Counted from the stretch's first letter, positions 33,673-43,474 are shown. The stretch: DNA of 64,000 nucleotides from Aerococcus urinae (GCF_001543175.1 NZ_CP014161.1:372001-436000), one strand, 5' to 3'. The notes: a model not told the origin generated them from the sequence alone. Program-made: numbers and translations.

Positions 33673-35301
33673 ATGAAGTTTAAGAAACTCGCTGTGACGG
33701 TCCTAGCTTCTGCAGCCTTAGTACTTAGTGGCTGTGGACAGGGCCAAAGCCAAAACCAGAATGTTATTCGTCGGACTGAATTACAGGAAATGACTACCCT
33801 AGACTCTACCCGGGTAGAAGATATTCAAAGTGCTAACTACATTGGTCATATGCAAGATCCTCTATATTGGGAAGATGAAAATAACGAAGTTCATCCGGCT
33901 TTAGCCAAGGAAATGCCAGAAAAGTCTGAAGACGGCTTAACTTACACCATTAAGATGCGTGATGACGCTAAATGGTCTAATGGAGACCCTGTCACCGCCC
34001 ATGACTTTGTCTATGCTGTCCAACGCTTAGCCAATCCAGAAACTGGAGCTACCTATGCTTACTTAGTGGAAAACTTCGAAAATGCGGAAGAAGTGCTAAA
34101 AGGTGACCGCCCAGTAGAAGACTTAGGGGTAAAAGCTTTAGACGATTACACCATTGAAATCAAATTATCTCGTCCAACCCCATACATGGAACATTTACTG
34201 GCCTTCACGACCTTTTCACCACTTAACCAAAAATATGTGGAAGAAAAAGGTGATGCCTATGGAACTAACTCCGATAATGTCCTAGCCAATGGTCCATTCA
34301 AGGTGGAAGACTGGGATGGTACTGGCTTAAATTGGAAATTAGTTAAGAATGATGATTACTACAATGCTGACCAAGTGAAAGTGGACGGCGCTGAAGTCCA
34401 AGTCATTAAAGAAGACTCCACCACCGTTAACCTCTTTGAAAATGGGGAAGTGGATAATGCTCTCTTACGTGGTGAATTAGTTCGCCAGTATAGTGACCAC
34501 CCACACCTGGAATACCGTCCGACTGCTTCAACCTACTACATCGAGTTGAACCAAGAAAATCCATTATTAGCCAATAAAGACTTCCGTGAAGCCTTAAACT
34601 ATGCCATCGATAATAAGGAATACGCTGAGCAAATTAAAGCAGATGGTTCAGTTCCGCTAAGCACCTTAGTACCTAATGACCTCGTGCATAACCCAGAAAC
34701 CGGGGAAGATTTCACCAAAGATGCTGCCATTGAACCAAAATATGACCCTGAAAAGGCTAAAGAGCTTTGGGAAAAAGTTCAAAAAGAACTGCCACAAGAC
34801 TCTTACAGCATCCGTTTACTCTCTTCCGATGACGAAGGATCTAAGCAAGTGGGTGAATATCTCCAAGGTCAAATCCAAAATAACCTCCCTGGCTTAAAAG
34901 TTGACTTAATCACCGTGCCAGGTAAGAACCGCATTGCCCAACAAAATGCTGGAGATTTTGATATGGCTATTTCTGGTTGGTTAGCTGACTACGCTGATGC
35001 TTCCAACTTCCTTGACCTATTCACCACTGGTCACTCGAATAACCATGGCAACTACTCTAACCCAGCCTATGATCAATTATTAGAAAAAGCCGACAATGAA
35101 GATGCGAACGACCCTCAAGCCCGTTACAATGACTTTATTGAAGCGCAACGTCTCTTAGCCGCTGATGAAGCTACCATTGTTTTATCCCAAAAACAAGATG
35201 CTGAACTCCGTAACCCACGTGTTCAAGGCATCACCTACCGTCCTGTAGGCAATGAATTTGACATCCGTACAGCGACGATTGATAATTCTGCCAATGAATA
35301 A
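33673..35301 (+). CDS. oppA: Peptide-binding lipoprotein OppA, tandem copy 2
   Basis: Second paralogue, 542 residues, with lipobox LVLSGC (Cys21). Long stretches are identical or nearly so to copy 1 (for example the LAKEMPEKSEDGLTYTIK block and YLVENFENAEEVLKGDRPV), which points to a fairly recent duplication. Differences cluster in the segment around residues 280-370 that contacts peptide in OppA structures, so substrate range may differ. Ribosome site GGGGAGG lies about 12 bases before the ATG. It has its own promoter and a strong terminator at 35324-35356. Confidence 0.92.
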   Translation: MKFKKLAVTVLASAALVLSGCGQGQSQNQNVIRRTELQEMTTLDSTRVEDIQSANYIGHMQDPLYWEDENNEVHPALAKEMPEKSEDGLTYTIKMRDDAKWSNGDPVTAHDFVYAVQRLANPETGATYAYLVENFENAEEVLKGDRPVEDLGVKALDDYTIEIKLSRPTPYMEHLLAFTTFSPLNQKYVEEKGDAYGTNSDNVLANGPFKVEDWDGTGLNWKLVKNDDYYNADQVKVDGAEVQVIKEDSTTVNLFENGEVDNALLRGELVRQYSDHPHLEYRPTASTYYIELNQENPLLANKDFREALNYAIDNKEYAEQIKADGSVPLSTLVPNDLVHNPETGEDFTKDAAIEPKYDPEKAKELWEKVQKELPQDSYSIRLLSSDDEGSKQVGEYLQGQIQNNLPGLKVDLITVPGKNRIAQQNAGDFDMAISGWLADYADASNFLDLFTTGHSNNHGNYSNPAYDQLLEKADNEDANDPQARYNDFIEAQRLLAADEATIVLSQKQDAELRNPRVQGITYRPVGNEFDIRTATIDNSANE

Positions 35302-35323
35302 TAGCCAATTGGCTAACTCTAAC

Positions 35324-35356
35324 AGGCGCCACTACTTTCGAGTAGGGCGCCTTTTT
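35324..35356 (+). terminator. Terminator of oppA copy 2
   Basis: AGGCGCC (35324-35330) pairs with GGCGCCT (35346-35352), and an inner CTACT/AGTAG extends the stem past a one-base bulge. Five T follow. Confidence 0.9.
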
Positions 35357-35449
35357 GTTTTTCTGCTTATAAAGGGTAATCACTTCTTATAAAAGGAAGC
35401 TTTTTCAAAAACAGCTGTATTTATTCATTTAAAAAATATTCAAAATAGT

Positions 35450-35478
35450 TTGACAATTTATCTCTAATAGGGTATTTT
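35450..35478 (+). promoter_or_regulatory. Promoter of oppA copy 3
   Basis: TTGACA (35450-35455), 17-base spacer, TATTTT (35473-35478). It has a perfect -35 and is the best of the three oppA promoters. Confidence 0.75.
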
Positions 35479-35511
35479 ATTAGTTAAATAAATTTTTAAG
35501 GGGAGATAAAT

Positions 35512-37140
35512 ATGAAACTAAAACGTAGTGCTTTGCTCCTTGCCACGGCTGCTAGCCTTTTCTTGGCAGCTTGTAGTGGACAAGAAAGTGCAGGAAACAA
35601 GAGTGGAAAAAATTCGACCATTAACTACGCCGTTAATACCGAACTATCGACACTCGATTCTGGGACTGTAATGGATATTAACGCGGCAAACTATATTGGC
35701 TTAGTCCAGGAAGGGCTCTATTGGGAAAATGAAAAGAATGAAGTTCAACCAGCCTTAGCCAAGGAAATGCCAGAAAAGTCAGAAGACGGTCTGACTTATA
35801 CCGTCAAGATGCGTGACGATGCCAAGTGGTCGAACGGGGACCCCGTGACTGCCCATGACTTTGTCTATGCCATTCGTCGCCTGGCTGATCCAAAAACTGG
35901 GGCAGCTTATTCTTATCTCTTAGAGAACTTTGTCAATGGCCCAGAAATTGCTGAGGGCAAGAAAGCTCCTGAAGAAATTGGCGTTAAAGCCTTGGATGAC
36001 CATACCATTGAAATTAACTTGTCCAAACCAACGCCATATTTGGAACACCTCTTATCCTTTGTGCCTTTCTTCCCAACTAACCAAAAATTCGTGGAAGAAA
36101 AGGGTGACCGTTATGGTAGTTCAGCCGAAAATTCGATTGCTAGCGGCCCATACAAGATGGTGGAATGGGACGGATCGGGCTTAGAGTGGAAATTGGAAAA
36201 GAATCCAGACTACTATAATAAGGACCAAGTCAAAGTGGATAATATTGACGTCCAAGTCATGAAAGAAGTCTCAACGAACGTTAACCTCTTTGATTCTAAA
36301 AAAGTCGACAACTCACTATTGACCGGTGAAACTGTTAAACAATTTGCTGACCATCCGAACGCTGTTCAACAAGAGAAAGCTCGGACCCGTTACTTACAAC
36401 TTAACTATGAGAACAAGGTCTTAGCTAACCGCAACTTCCGTCAAGCTGTTGACTATGCGATCGACAATGATGAATTGACCCAACAAATTATTGGGGACGG
36501 TTCTAAGGGACTTTCAACCTTTGTGCCAGAAAACTTTGTCGCTAATCCTGAAACCGGGGAAGACTTCGTCAGTGAATACGGTAATGAAAAATTTGCGGAT
36601 AAGAGCAAGGCCAAAGAACATTGGGAAAAGGCTAAGTCTGAACTCGGTCAAGACCAAGTGACTATCCGCTTACTGGCTGATGATGATGAGAAGTCCAAGA
36701 AGGAATCCCAATATATCCAAGGGCAAATTGAAGAAAATATGCCAGGAGTTAAGGTAGAAATTACTAACGTGCCTAAGAAGAACCGAATGAGTCAAGTGGC
36801 TGAAGGAAACTTTGATCTTGTTATCACCGGTTGGGGAGCTGACTATGCGGATGCAAGCAACTTCTATGACCTTTTCAAATCTGATAATTTCTACAATCAA
36901 GGGCACTATAAGAATCCTGAATACGATAAGGTCGTAGAGAGAGCAGGCAACCAAGATGCTAACGATCCTAAAACACGTTGGGAAGACTTTAAAGAAGCTC
37001 AAAAGATTCTCTCTGATGACAAAGCGGTCTTGGTTCTCTATCAAGAGGTAGAAACCCAATTACGTAATCCAAATCTTAAAGGCATTACTTTCCGCCCAGT
37101 TAACCTCGAATATGACTTCAGAACCGCTTACTTTGAATAA
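35512..37140 (+). CDS. oppA: Peptide-binding lipoprotein OppA, tandem copy 3
   Basis: Third paralogue, 542 residues, lipobox FLAAC (Cys21). It keeps the family blocks (LAKEMPEKSEDGLTYTVK, WSNGDPVTAHDFVYAIRRL, GWGADYADASNFYDLF) but is clearly more diverged than copies 1 and 2 are from each other. GGGGAG precedes the ATG. It ends with a terminator and is separated from oppB by a minus-strand gene, so it is a separate transcription unit although it probably feeds the OppBCDF transporter. Confidence 0.91.
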   Translation: MKLKRSALLLATAASLFLAACSGQESAGNKSGKNSTINYAVNTELSTLDSGTVMDINAANYIGLVQEGLYWENEKNEVQPALAKEMPEKSEDGLTYTVKMRDDAKWSNGDPVTAHDFVYAIRRLADPKTGAAYSYLLENFVNGPEIAEGKKAPEEIGVKALDDHTIEINLSKPTPYLEHLLSFVPFFPTNQKFVEEKGDRYGSSAENSIASGPYKMVEWDGSGLEWKLEKNPDYYNKDQVKVDNIDVQVMKEVSTNVNLFDSKKVDNSLLTGETVKQFADHPNAVQQEKARTRYLQLNYENKVLANRNFRQAVDYAIDNDELTQQIIGDGSKGLSTFVPENFVANPETGEDFVSEYGNEKFADKSKAKEHWEKAKSELGQDQVTIRLLADDDEKSKKESQYIQGQIEENMPGVKVEITNVPKKNRMSQVAEGNFDLVITGWGADYADASNFYDLFKSDNFYNQGHYKNPEYDKVVERAGNQDANDPKTRWEDFKEAQKILSDDKAVLVLYQEVETQLRNPNLKGITFRPVNLEYDFRTAYFE

Positions 37141-37228
37141 GCAATCTGAGTTTAAATAATGAAGCATAGATATCCTTCATCGAATCAAGCTTGATCTATA
37201 AAATTGAAGGATGAATGAGGCAAAATTA

Positions 37229-37255
37229 AAAAGAGGCTCTAGCAAGCCTCTTTTG
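37229..37255 (+). terminator. Terminator of oppA copy 3
   Basis: AAAAGAGGCT and AGCCTCTTTT form a perfect stem around a six-base loop (37229-37254). Just upstream ATCCTTCA and TGAAGGAT form another inverted repeat with a long loop (about 37171-37213). Confidence 0.88.
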
Positions 37256-37357
37256 TCTTTGTTAGAATATATCACGTAAGGAATACTATGATAAGATTTC
37301 TATACACTCAAACAGATTAAAGGCTACTTTTAAGCCATAAAAAGTAGATGCAATTCT

Positions 37358-37738
37358 CTAAAATAAGTAGTATAGTAATAGGAATACAAGTGATAAAACT
37401 AGGAAAAAACTTCCTATGGCTAGACCTTTGCGGTACCAAGGTCCGATGTGAGTCGACAGATAGTTTTCTTTGTCAGAATCTTCTGTGCTGACTGGAGATG
37501 GATCGGGAGCTGCCTTCCACAGCCTCGGGCCATATTTCTTCCACATGGATTGAAACGTATCAAAGGTACCGGCTTTTAATATCCAACCAGCAAGGGAGGG
37601 AATCAAAAAACAAGCGGAAAGTATAAAGTAACTGTCACTTAAGCGTCTGGCCCATGGATAGCTGGACTCAATCAGTAATTGAAGGAGTGGCAAGATACTT
37701 AATATACTGACCAAAAGAAGGCCTTTATTTTTTTTCAT
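37358..37738 (-). CDS. Small membrane protein, DUF3899-like
   Basis: About 126 residues with two N-terminal helices (about 5-25 and 38-58) and one C-terminal helix (about 105-125), separated by a polar cytoplasmic or external loop. The segment LSDSYFILSACFLIPSLAGWILKAGTFDTF resembles DUF3899 proteins, which are of unknown function. The start at 37738 is preferred; an ATG at 37750 directly touches the AAGGA site. The gene lies on the minus strand between oppA copy 3 and oppB, so it interrupts the transport locus and uses the same intergenic region as the oppB promoter. Confidence 0.6.
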   Translation of the reverse strand: MKKNKGLLLVSILSILPLLQLLIESSYPWARRLSDSYFILSACFLIPSLAGWILKAGTFDTFQSMWKKYGPRLWKAAPDPSPVSTEDSDKENYLSTHIGPWYRKGLAIGSFFLVLSLVFLLLYYLF

Positions 37739-37811
37739 AGTTGATATCATTCCTTATATTGTGATTTTCAATGTTATTAAATTTACCATAAATTAGGAGG
37801 TGGCGCAATTT

Positions 37812-38756
37812 ATGAAATCATATGGCAAGTTTCTATTAAGAAGAATATTCTTTATGGTTTTGACCTTATTTCTAATTGCAACGATCACATTTTTCTTAAT
37901 GAAGCTCTTACCGGGAACGCCTTATACTAATGAAGATAAGCTTTCTCCTGAGCAGATTTATATTATGAATGAACGTTATGGCTTAAACGACCCAGTATTT
38001 GTGCAATATATTCGCTATATTTTAGGAATGCTGAAGGGCGACTTTGGGGTGTCATTCCAATTTAATAATACCCCTGTGTCTGAATTATTAGGCGCTCGGA
38101 TTTGGCCTTCCATCCAATTAGGGGCCCAAGCCTTACTGGTAGGGACCGTGATTGGGACTATTTTTGGGGTTATTTCAGCCATGTATCGGAATACTTGGAT
38201 TGATTCCGGACTAACCTTTCTCTCGATCCTAGGGCAATCGATCCCTAACTTTGTTTTCGCCGTCCTCTTACAGCTGATTTTTGCTGTTAAGCTGGGCTGG
38301 TTCCCGATTGCTCTATGGGATAGCGGCTTGTGGTCCTCAGTCTTACCGACCATTGCGCTTTCGATTTCGCCATTGGCCAACTCAGCGCGTTTTGTGCGTA
38401 CTGAGATGGTGGATGTCTTGAATTCTGACTATATCGAATTAGCTCGGGCTAAGGGACTTAGTCAAACCAAGGTGGCCTTTAAACATGGGGTACGGAATGC
38501 CTTGATTCCTTTGGTAACCATCCTCGGGCCTCTGTCTGTGGCCTTGATGACTGGTTCCATGGTGGTGGAGAATATCTTTGCTATCCCAGGGATTGGGGAA
38601 CAATTTGTTAAATCCATTACCACTAATGACTACCCAACCATTATGGGTGTGACCATGTTCTACTCAACCGCCTTGGTGGTTATCCTATTAATTGTTGATA
38701 TCCTATACGGAATCATTGACCCACGTATCCGTGTAAGTACTGAAGGAGGGCGTTAA
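37812..38756 (+). CDS. oppB: Oligopeptide ABC transporter permease OppB
   Basis: Integral membrane subunit of the peptide importer, 314 residues. The ATG at 37812 follows AGGAGG (37795-37800); an in-frame GTG at 37800 falls inside that site. Six helices are expected; the first is at about 11-33. The permease contact loop for the ATPase is ELARAKGLSQTKVAFKHGVRNALIPLVTILG, matching the EAA motif. PGTPY after helix 1 is typical for OppB. oppC starts two bases after its stop. Confidence 0.94.
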   Translation: MKSYGKFLLRRIFFMVLTLFLIATITFFLMKLLPGTPYTNEDKLSPEQIYIMNERYGLNDPVFVQYIRYILGMLKGDFGVSFQFNNTPVSELLGARIWPSIQLGAQALLVGTVIGTIFGVISAMYRNTWIDSGLTFLSILGQSIPNFVFAVLLQLIFAVKLGWFPIALWDSGLWSSVLPTIALSISPLANSARFVRTEMVDVLNSDYIELARAKGLSQTKVAFKHGVRNALIPLVTILGPLSVALMTGSMVVENIFAIPGIGEQFVKSITTNDYPTIMGVTMFYSTALVVILLIVDILYGIIDPRIRVSTEGGR

Positions 38757-38758
38757 GA

Positions 38759-39796
38759 ATGGCTGAAAATACCAAAGCTTATCCTAAAATGAGTAAAGAA
38801 AGCTTCCGCCCGGTTAACCATGAGGATTATTTATCCGCTGAAACTATCTCAGCTCCATCCTTGAGTTTTATTCAAGATGCATGGCGGCGCTTAAAGAAGA
38901 ATAAGGCGGCGGTTGTTTCTTTAGTTATTTTAATTATTGTCGCTATTATTGCCTTATTAGCTCCGGTTTTAGCTCCTCATGACTATGCTGCCCAAAATGC
39001 CCAATTTGCCAACTTACCTCCTAAGATTCCAGGCTTGGAAGCCTTGTCCTGGTTCGATGGTAAAACAAAAGTGGCTGGCGCAGCGGTTGATGCTTATGCT
39101 AAGGCTGGTGTTCCTGATGGTCAATACTTCTACCTAGGAACGGATGCTTTAGGACGTGACTTGTTATCGCGGATTCTCTACGGGACTCGCGTTTCCCTCT
39201 TTATCGGGGTGGTTGCCGCACTCTTGAACCTCTTAATTGGGGTGCCTTACGGGATTGTTTCCGGTTGGATGGGCGGCAAGGTCGACAACTTGATGCAACG
39301 TATTCTAGAAGTAATGTCTGGGGTGCCTAACTTAGTGGTAGTTATCCTCTTATTACTGGTCTTACGTCCAGGGATCTCATCCATTATTATTTCCCTAGCC
39401 TTGACCGAGTGGATTACCATGGCACGTTTAGTCCGGGCAGAAACCCTGAAGATTAAAACCAGTGAATATGTTTTAGCGGCACGGAGTCTAGGAGAATCTC
39501 CTTTCAAGATTGCCCTCAAGCATATTCTGCCTAATATTGCTGGGGTGGTTATTATTCAAACCATCTTCTCCATTCCTTCAGCCATCTTCTTTGAAGCCTT
39601 CTTGAGCTTTATTGGTTTAGGGATTCCAGCCCCTCAAGCATCCTTAGGGACACTGATTAACGATGGTTATAAGACCTTCCGCTTCCTACCTCACTTGATG
39701 TGGTATCCAGCGGGTGTCCTCTGTATCGTTATGATTTCATTTAATATGCTAGCAAACGGATTAAGAGATGCACTTGATCCAAAAACAACGGATTAG
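38759..39796 (+). CDS. oppC: Oligopeptide ABC transporter permease OppC
   Basis: Second membrane subunit, 345 residues. It has the longer cytoplasmic N-terminus of OppC proteins, a first helix at about 51-72, an extracellular insert and the domain with YFYLGTDALGRDLLSRILYGTRVSL. The EAA-type loop is AARSLGESPFKIALKHILPNIAG. GGAGGG precedes the ATG. Gene spacing of 2 bases to oppB and 11 to oppD indicates one transcript for oppBCDF. Confidence 0.94.
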   Translation: MAENTKAYPKMSKESFRPVNHEDYLSAETISAPSLSFIQDAWRRLKKNKAAVVSLVILIIVAIIALLAPVLAPHDYAAQNAQFANLPPKIPGLEALSWFDGKTKVAGAAVDAYAKAGVPDGQYFYLGTDALGRDLLSRILYGTRVSLFIGVVAALLNLLIGVPYGIVSGWMGGKVDNLMQRILEVMSGVPNLVVVILLLLVLRPGISSIIISLALTEWITMARLVRAETLKIKTSEYVLAARSLGESPFKIALKHILPNIAGVVIIQTIFSIPSAIFFEAFLSFIGLGIPAPQASLGTLINDGYKTFRFLPHLMWYPAGVLCIVMISFNMLANGLRDALDPKTTD

Positions 39797-39807
39797 GAGG
39801 CGAGCAA

Positions 39808-40929
39808 ATGAGTGAAAATGTACTAGAAGTAAAAGATCTAGAAATTGGTTTCGATACCTTTGCTGGTCAAGTCCAAGCCATTCGCGGGGTAAGTTTTGAA
39901 TTGAAAAAAGGCGAAACTCTAGCCATTGTTGGTGAATCGGGCTCAGGAAAATCCGTAACGGTTAGAACAGTGATGCGTCTCTTAGCCAACAATGCCGTGG
40001 TTAACGGCGGTGAGGTCAATTTCAGAAATGAAAACTTACTGGAAAAAACTGACAAAGAAATGCAGGCGATTCGTGGAGAAGACATTGCCATGATCTTCCA
40101 AGATCCGATGACTTCCCTAAACCCAGTTATGCGGATTGGTGACCAAGTGGCCGAGCCGATCCGCCTCCACCAAAATGCGTCTAAGGAAGAAGCTAACAAG
40201 CGGGCCTTGGAACTCTTAGAGCAAGTGGGAATTCCTAATGCCAAGGACCGGATGCGCGATTACCCCCACCAATTCTCTGGCGGACAACGGCAAAGAATTG
40301 TTATTGCTATTGCCCTAGCTTGTCGGCCTGAAATTCTGATCGCTGATGAACCAACTACCGCTCTGGATGTGACCATTCAAGCTCAAATCCTAGAATTGAT
40401 GAAGGAACTCCAAACCACCTCAAGCACATCAATTATCTTCATTACCCACGACTTGGGTGTGGTGGCTAATGTAGCTGACCGGGTAGCGGTGATGTATGCT
40501 GGGAAGATTGTGGAATATGGAACGGTTGATGAGATTTTCTATAATCCTCAACATCCTTATACTTGGGGCTTAATTACCTCCATGCCAACCCTAGATACGG
40601 AGGGTAAGCTACTTTCTATCCCTGGGACCCCACCGGACTTATTAGATCCACCTAAGGGAGACGCCTTTGCCTTGCGGAGTGACTACGCTATGGCTATCGA
40701 CTATGAAGAACAACCGCCAATGTTCCAAGTTTCTAATACCCACTTTGCGGCTACTTGGTTACTTCATCCCGATTGCCCAGCAGTGACGGTTCCTGAAGAA
40801 ATCAGTTCTCGCTTTGAAACCTATCAACAATTAGTGGCAGAGGGACTAGTAGAAGAAAATGGTACCAGCACAGGCGTACTTGACCAAGCCCATAAGCAAG
40901 CCGCACAAAAGGAGGTCGCCCATGACTAA
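39808..40929 (+). CDS. oppD: Oligopeptide ABC transporter ATPase OppD
   Basis: ATP-hydrolysing subunit, 373 residues. Walker A GESGSGKS (43-50), Q-loop [11 protein letters not shown], signature FSGGQRQR, Walker B ILIADEPT and the H-loop FITHDLG are all intact. The C-terminal OppD/F domain normally has a cysteine cluster; here the equivalent stretch reads [17 protein letters not shown] without those cysteines, so an iron-sulfur site is not expected. Its last 8 bases overlap oppF (ATG inside the final codons), suggesting coupled translation. Confidence 0.95.
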   Translation: MSENVLEVKDLEIGFDTFAGQVQAIRGVSFELKKGETLAIVGESGSGKSVTVRTVMRLLANNAVVNGGEVNFRNENLLEKTDKEMQAIRGEDIAMIFQDPMTSLNPVMRIGDQVAEPIRLHQNASKEEANKRALELLEQVGIPNAKDRMRDYPHQFSGGQRQRIVIAIALACRPEILIADEPTTALDVTIQAQILELMKELQTTSSTSIIFITHDLGVVANVADRVAVMYAGKIVEYGTVDEIFYNPQHPYTWGLITSMPTLDTEGKLLSIPGTPPDLLDPPKGDAFALRSDYAMAIDYEEQPPMFQVSNTHFAATWLLHPDCPAVTVPEEISSRFETYQQLVAEGLVEENGTSTGVLDQAHKQAAQKEVAHD

Positions 40930-41851
40930 GCAAGAAAAACCTCTCTTAGAAGTTCATCACTTAAAACAATATTTTAATGTGGGGCAAAAGAATGAAGTGC
41001 GTGGTGTCGATGACATTTCCTTCGACATTTATGAAGGGGAAACATTTGGTCTGGTTGGCGAATCAGGTTCTGGTAAGACCACAACTGGGCGGGCCATCAT
41101 GCGCCTATATCAGCCAACTGACGGGGAAATTCTCTTTGAAGGCAAGGATATTGCGGCCATTAAGAAGCGCCAAGATGAATTAGCCTTTAGAAAAGACATT
41201 CAAATGATCTTCCAAGATCCCTATGCTTCCTTGAATCCGCGGATGAAGGTTGAAGACATCATTGCTGAGGGGTTAGAAATTCACAAGATCTGTAATAGTG
41301 AAGCGGAAGCCAAGGAAAGAGTCAAGCAATTACTTGAGGTGGTTGGTTTGAAGCCTGACCATGCTTCTCGTTATCCTCACGAATTTTCTGGGGGGCAACG
41401 ACAACGGATCGGTATTGCCCGTGCCCTAGCGGTTAACCCTAAAATGATTATTGCTGACGAACCGATTTCAGCCTTGGACGTTTCGATTCAGGCCCAAGTG
41501 GTCAACTTGATGCAACGCTTGCAAAAAGAGTTTAACTTGACCTATCTCTTTATTGCCCATGACTTGTCCATGGTGAAATATATCTCTAACCGGATAGGGG
41601 TTATGTACCGAGGAAAGTTAGTCGAGTTAGCAGATTCTGATGAACTCTACTACCATGCCCTACACCCTTATACCAAGAGTCTATTATCAGCCGTGCCGCA
41701 ACCGGATCCTATTCATGAACGTAACCGGAAACGGATCCCATATGACCACGCGGACTTTACCGGCAATGAAAGCATGCATGAAATTGTCCCAGGACACTAC
41801 GTTTACTGTAGCCCTGAAGAAGCTGAACAATATAAAGCGAATTATAAATAA
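40922..41851 (+). CDS. oppF: Oligopeptide ABC transporter ATPase OppF
   Basis: Second ATPase, 309 residues. The ATG at 40922 lies in the end of oppD and follows AAGGAGG; a frame open further upstream has no ribosome site. Walker [49 protein letters not shown] and FIAHDLSMV complete an active ABC domain. The C-terminal [16 protein letters not shown] is the OppF signature for the peptide family. A strong terminator follows. Confidence 0.95.
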   Translation: MTKQEKPLLEVHHLKQYFNVGQKNEVRGVDDISFDIYEGETFGLVGESGSGKTTTGRAIMRLYQPTDGEILFEGKDIAAIKKRQDELAFRKDIQMIFQDPYASLNPRMKVEDIIAEGLEIHKICNSEAEAKERVKQLLEVVGLKPDHASRYPHEFSGGQRQRIGIARALAVNPKMIIADEPISALDVSIQAQVVNLMQRLQKEFNLTYLFIAHDLSMVKYISNRIGVMYRGKLVELADSDELYYHALHPYTKSLLSAVPQPDPIHERNRKRIPYDHADFTGNESMHEIVPGHYVYCSPEEAEQYKANYK

Positions 41852-41862
41852 TGTAAAACAAG

Positions 41863-41900
41863 AAAAAGCTGCAGAGGCAAAGGCTTCTGCAGCTTTTTTG
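41863..41900 (+). terminator. Terminator of oppBCDF
   Basis: AAAAAGCTGCAGA (41863-41875) pairs perfectly with TCTGCAGCTTTTT (41886-41898), followed by T. Confidence 0.93.
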
Positions 41901-41924
41901 TGGAGATTTTTCTAAGGCTTCTGA

Positions 41925-41960
41925 ACAAAAAAACTCCGTCATGGTTATGGCGAAGTTTTA
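41925..41960 (-). terminator. Terminator of the 36-residue gene
   Basis: On the minus strand AAACTTCG and CGGAGTTT form an 8-bp stem with one G-U pair, followed by T-run. It starts 13 bases after the small gene's stop. Confidence 0.7.
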
Positions 41961-41972
41961 GCGATTACTGTT

Positions 41973-42083
41973 TTAATCTTCTTGGTTCCGTTGTAGGTAG
42001 CTTTGGAATAGAAGTCCAGCAATTAAGATAATGTACCAGAGAATTTTACGGTTGCGGGCTTTTTGTGCTTTAGTAACTGCCAT
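41973..42083 (-). CDS. 36-residue membrane peptide (small ORF)
   Basis: This short ORF has an ideal ribosome site, AAAGGAGG, seven bases before the ATG at 42083, and its own terminator. The peptide begins MAVTKAQKARNRKILW, has a hydrophobic stretch ILWYIILIAGLLF (14-26) and ends SYLQRNQED. The basic N-terminus and short helix suggest a single-pass membrane peptide with its N-terminus inside. Neighbours are oppF (convergent) and mvaS (divergent, 223 bases). I know no family. It could be a housekeeping small protein, a modulator of a membrane complex or a toxin-like peptide; none is shown. Confidence 0.65.
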   Translation of the reverse strand: MAVTKAQKARNRKILWYIILIAGLLFQSYLQRNQED

Positions 42084-42306
42084 TATTTTTCCTCCTTTAT
42101 GACCCAGGTCAGACTTTTCTTGATTATACCATAAAGAAGATCTGACTTTAATGAATAAGCAGAGTCGGTCTATTCTCTAAAAAGGGAAAAGTTTCGTTTT
42201 TTCTTAAAAAAGCGCTCAAAAATAAATATCCCTTAAAACTATGATAGAATAAAGTTTCTGAAAGAATAACACTAAAAACAATAAATTAAATCGAGGGACT
42301 GCTAGT

Positions 42307-43470
42307 ATGAAAATTGGTATTGATAAGTATAATTTCTATATTCCAAAGCAATATATTGAAATGCGGGACTTGGCTGAGGCGCGCCAAACGGACCCCAATA
42401 AGTATCTGCTGGGTTTAGGCCAAGACCAGCAAGCCTTTGCCCCTTTGTCTCAAGATACGGTTTCTATGGCTGCTAATGCTGCGGCAGCCATTCTGACCGA
42501 CCAAGACAAGGAGGCTATCGATTTAGTGATTCTTGCCACTGAATCGGGGATTGACCAATCCAAGGCTGGGGCCATCTATATCCACCACTTATTAGGCATC
42601 AATCCCAAAGCGCGTTGTATCGAAGTTAAAGAAGCATGTTATGGGGGGACCTTTGCCCTACAGACTGCCGTCAACCATATCGCTAAACGCCCCCAAGCCA
42701 AGGCCCTGGTTCTCACCAGTGATATTGCCCGCTACGGCTTAAACACTGCAGGGGAAGCCACTCAAGGCGCTGGGGCAGTGGCCTTATTAATTACTGCCAA
42801 TCCTAGGATCCTTAGTGTCAATGACGATGCGACTTATTATACCATTGATGTCATGGATTTCTGGCGGCCTAATTATTCGCGCTTGGCCCATGTGGATGGA
42901 CACTATTCCAATGACCAATACCTTAATGCCCTAGACCAAGTTTGGGCTGACCACCAGGCACTTTCCGGCCACCAGCTGGATGACTTTGCTGCTTTCTGCT
43001 TCCACCTGCCTTACACCAAACTAGGCTTAAAAGGTTTAAAACACCTCACCCAAAAGGCTAAGGATGAACCACTAGAAGAGTGGGAGGAATCCTTTGAAGC
43101 CAGTCGGGCCTATAATCGCCGGGTAGGAAATATTTACACAGGGTCCTTATACCTCAGTTTGATTAGTTTATTGGAAAACGATACTTCTTTGCAAGCAGGT
43201 GACCTCATTGGCCTGTATAGTTACGGTTCGGGAGCGATGGCCGAATTTTTCTCCATGAACCTTGAAGCTAATTACCAAGATTACCTAGAAGGGGACAAAC
43301 ACCGCCGACAATTTGCTGAGCGACAAAAACTTTCCATTCCTGAATATGAAGCCCTCTTTCAAGAAGACCTCCTTAGTGACGGTAGTCAGCAAAGCATCCC
43401 AGCCCACGGCGACCAAGATGACTACCGACTACTCGGCCTAAAAGACCATAAACGTATTTATGGTAAATAA
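42307..43470 (+). CDS. mvaS: HMG-CoA synthase
   Basis: Condenses acetyl-CoA with acetoacetyl-CoA in the mevalonate pathway to isoprenoids. The 387-residue protein shows the catalytic residues at the positions known from Enterococcus: E79 in ATESGID, C111 in KEACYGGT and the histidine near 233 in FCFHLPYTK. GIDKYNFYIPKQYIEM is the usual N-terminus. The gene faces mvaA, which encodes the next step, across a repeat element and a terminator. No acetoacetyl-CoA thiolase is in the window. Confidence 0.96.
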   Translation: MKIGIDKYNFYIPKQYIEMRDLAEARQTDPNKYLLGLGQDQQAFAPLSQDTVSMAANAAAAILTDQDKEAIDLVILATESGIDQSKAGAIYIHHLLGINPKARCIEVKEACYGGTFALQTAVNHIAKRPQAKALVLTSDIARYGLNTAGEATQGAGAVALLITANPRILSVNDDATYYTIDVMDFWRPNYSRLAHVDGHYSNDQYLNALDQVWADHQALSGHQLDDFAAFCFHLPYTKLGLKGLKHLTQKAKDEPLEEWEESFEASRAYNRRVGNIYTGSLYLSLISLLENDTSLQAGDLIGLYSYGSGAMAEFFSMNLEANYQDYLEGDKHRRQFAERQKLSIPEYEALFQEDLLSDGSQQSIPAHGDQDDYRLLGLKDHKRIYGK

Positions 43471-43474
43471 GGAA

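Noticed and set aside
31789-37140. Tandem oppA genes as a mobile or phage-linked array.
   Set aside because: No transposase, terminal repeats or foreign composition; simple gene duplication explains it.
40679-40720. Loss of the OppD cysteine cluster as a sign of an inactive ATPase.
   Set aside because: All ATPase motifs are intact, and other lactic acid bacterial OppD proteins also lack these cysteines.
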